Positions 4,407 to 5,425 of a stretch of 5,425 nt of DNA are shown one piece after another. The first letter of the stretch is position 1, and every line of letters begins with the position of its first letter. The notes beneath the pieces were generated by a model that saw nothing but the letters and a program-made list of their open reading frames with translations, made no database searches and was not told where the DNA came from. This DNA is from Comamonadaceae bacterium (GTDB lineage: Bacteria; Pseudomonadota; Gammaproteobacteria; Burkholderiales; Burkholderiaceae_C). The stretch spans positions 1-5,425 of the forward strand of contig JAAFHN010000217.1 in the NCBI GenBank assembly GCA_013298415.1, in the 5' to 3' direction. Both the position numbers and the translations under genes were made by a program.

Positions 4407-5425
4407 TCACGGTTGTGCCTTCACCCTTTTCCAGTCAAAGCGTACAGCAGCCTCGGCGTTTCGCCTTGCCAAATCGGCCAACATGTCATCCAGGGTTGCA
4501 CGAGCAAGCCAATGGCCGCTGAGGCACACACCGGCAATCTGGCGCGTGTTGGCAATGTCTGCAAGCGGGTCGGCATCCAAAAGCACAAGATCGGCACGCT
4601 TACCTTGCTGGATCGTGCCACGGTCATCATCCACACCGAGCCAGCTTGCAGGTAGCCGTGTGGCGGAAGCCAGCGCCTCAGAATTGCTCAAGCCCGCAGC
4701 CACGAGGAGTTGAAGTTCCTCGTGCAACGAAAAACCTGCAACCACGCCCGATGTGTGCGTGTCAGTGCCCGCCACCAAGGGCACGCCTTCGGCCCTGAAC
4801 GCGCGAACCAACGTGCGGTGAAATGTCTCCATCTGGTCAAAGAGCGCGATGCGCCGCACCGAAGGCGGGGACGCGCTTCGGTTGTACCCGTTGTCTTCGA
4901 TCCAGCGACTTCTGATGAGGCTATGCACATACTTGAGCAGGGGAGAAGATTTCATTTCATCCAAGGAGCGCGTTTGGCTTGCGATCCAACGCCAGACTGT
5001 GAGCGTGGGTGACAGCCACGTGCCGTTTTTCTTCGCCAGTTTTGCAAAACGCGCGGCGTCTGCTTCGCTGAAGGCATCGGAGTGCTTCGAAAACTCCTCC
5101 GCATGGGCGACCATGCCGAAACCTGGTACGAAAGCTGAGTCGAGTTTGCCGGCGAATGCATCGGGAATGTGCCCGAGCACCTTCATGCCGCGCTTGTTGG
5201 CTTCATCCACTGTCGCAAGGAAGGCTTCCACGCTCAATCCTGAGTACGTCTTGACCACGTCGTAGCCTTCTGCCCGCGCATCCCGCACCGACTGGCGAGC
5301 ATCTGAAGCTGTGTTGGCTACCCGCCCTTCGCTGCGCCCCCCGTGAATTGCCGCCGCGAGTGCGAGATGCGGCCCCAGCACCGCACCGCGTTGGATATCG
5401 ATCCGCTGACCAAAGGAAGAGCCAA
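4407..5425 (-). CDS. Amidohydrolase-family protein (metal-dependent hydrolase), N terminus beyond window
   Basis: The frame is open from the right edge (first full codon at 5423-5421) to the TGA at 4409-4407, giving 338 residues of an amidohydrolase of the imidazolonepropionase/prolidase-like group. Visible metal-site residues, by base position, are: the Lys of VVKTYSG (5252-5250), a candidate carboxylated lysine; the His of VLGHIPD (5171-5169); the His of MVAHAEEF (5105-5103); and the catalytic Asp of AGTDTHTSG (4763-4761). Near the C terminus come EALASATRLPASWLG and then GKRADLVLLDADPL, the usual closing beta-sandwich signature. The N-terminal HxH metal motif and any signal peptide would be upstream of the window. 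The GTG at 5381 is not the real start, since GSSFGQRIDIQRGAVLGP continues in frame across it and fits the family. It is transcribed toward the oxidoreductase operon, so it is not part of it. Substrate unknown. Confidence 0.92.
   Translation of the reverse strand, partial: GSSFGQRIDIQRGAVLGPHLALAAAIHGGRSEGRVANTASDARQSVRDARAEGYDVVKTYSGLSVEAFLATVDEANKRGMKVLGHIPDAFAGKLDSAFVPGFGMVAHAEEFSKHSDAFSEADAARFAKLAKKNGTWLSPTLTVWRWIASQTRSLDEMKSSPLLKYVHSLIRSRWIEDNGYNRSASPPSVRRIALFDQMETFHRTLVRAFRAEGVPLVAGTDTHTSGVVAGFSLHEELQLLVAAGLSNSEALASATRLPASWLGVDDDRGTIQQGKRADLVLLDADPLADIANTRQIAGVCLSGHWLARATLDDMLADLARRNAEAAVRFDWKRVKAQP

Noticed and set aside
4386..4425. Possible bidirectional terminator between the convergent genes
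   Set aside because: Only a weak imperfect stem around 4398-4419 is present, with no T-run on either strand.
4701..4724. Inverted repeat CACGAGGA / TCCTCGTG with an 8-nt loop
   Set aside because: It lies in the middle of the amidohydrolase codons (HEELQLL segment); such 8-bp repeats are expected by chance in DNA of this composition.

Overview
The window looks like ordinary chromosomal DNA from a GC-rich betaproteobacterium, most likely Burkholderiales/Comamonadaceae-like. This is an inference from protein style and codon choice; no taxonomic marker gene is present. I see no insertion sequence, tRNA, rRNA, CRISPR array or phage gene. The content is a catabolic or oxidoreductase locus around a two-subunit molybdenum hydroxylase.

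Layout. Positions 1-105 (+) hold the last 34 codons of an AraC-type regulator cut by the window edge. Its 3' end overlaps, tail to tail, a leftward two-gene unit: a darcynin-family protein of unknown function (458-817, -) followed after 2 nt by a ferredoxin-like dicluster Fe-S protein (57-455, -). Upstream of darcynin lies a divergent promoter region of about 100 bp with a perfect 20-bp palindrome (873-892). It overlaps the -10 of a good candidate promoter for the rightward tetR-type gene (919-1545, +). After a 146-bp gap come the two genes of an isoquinoline-1-oxidoreductase (IorAB)-type enzyme: the small 2Fe-2S subunit (1692-2153, +) and the large molybdopterin subunit with a twin-arginine signal (2172-4385, +). 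Only 21 bp further, convergent, is the 3' two thirds or so of an amidohydrolase gene (4407-5425, -) that runs off the right edge.

How the parts may fit. The TetR protein probably represses its own gene and perhaps the darcynin/ferredoxin unit through the palindrome. The IorAB-type enzyme would be folded with its cofactors in the cytoplasm and exported by Tat, the small subunit travelling with the large one. It would hydroxylate an N-heterocycle or oxidise an aldehyde and pass electrons to an acceptor not encoded here. The amidohydrolase could act on a related amide or cyclic substrate, but its opposite orientation makes this only a neighbourhood inference.

The least explained elements are the coupled darcynin/ferredoxin pair, a second perfect palindrome (22 bp) inside the small-subunit gene, and a 10-bp-stem hairpin near the end of tetR.
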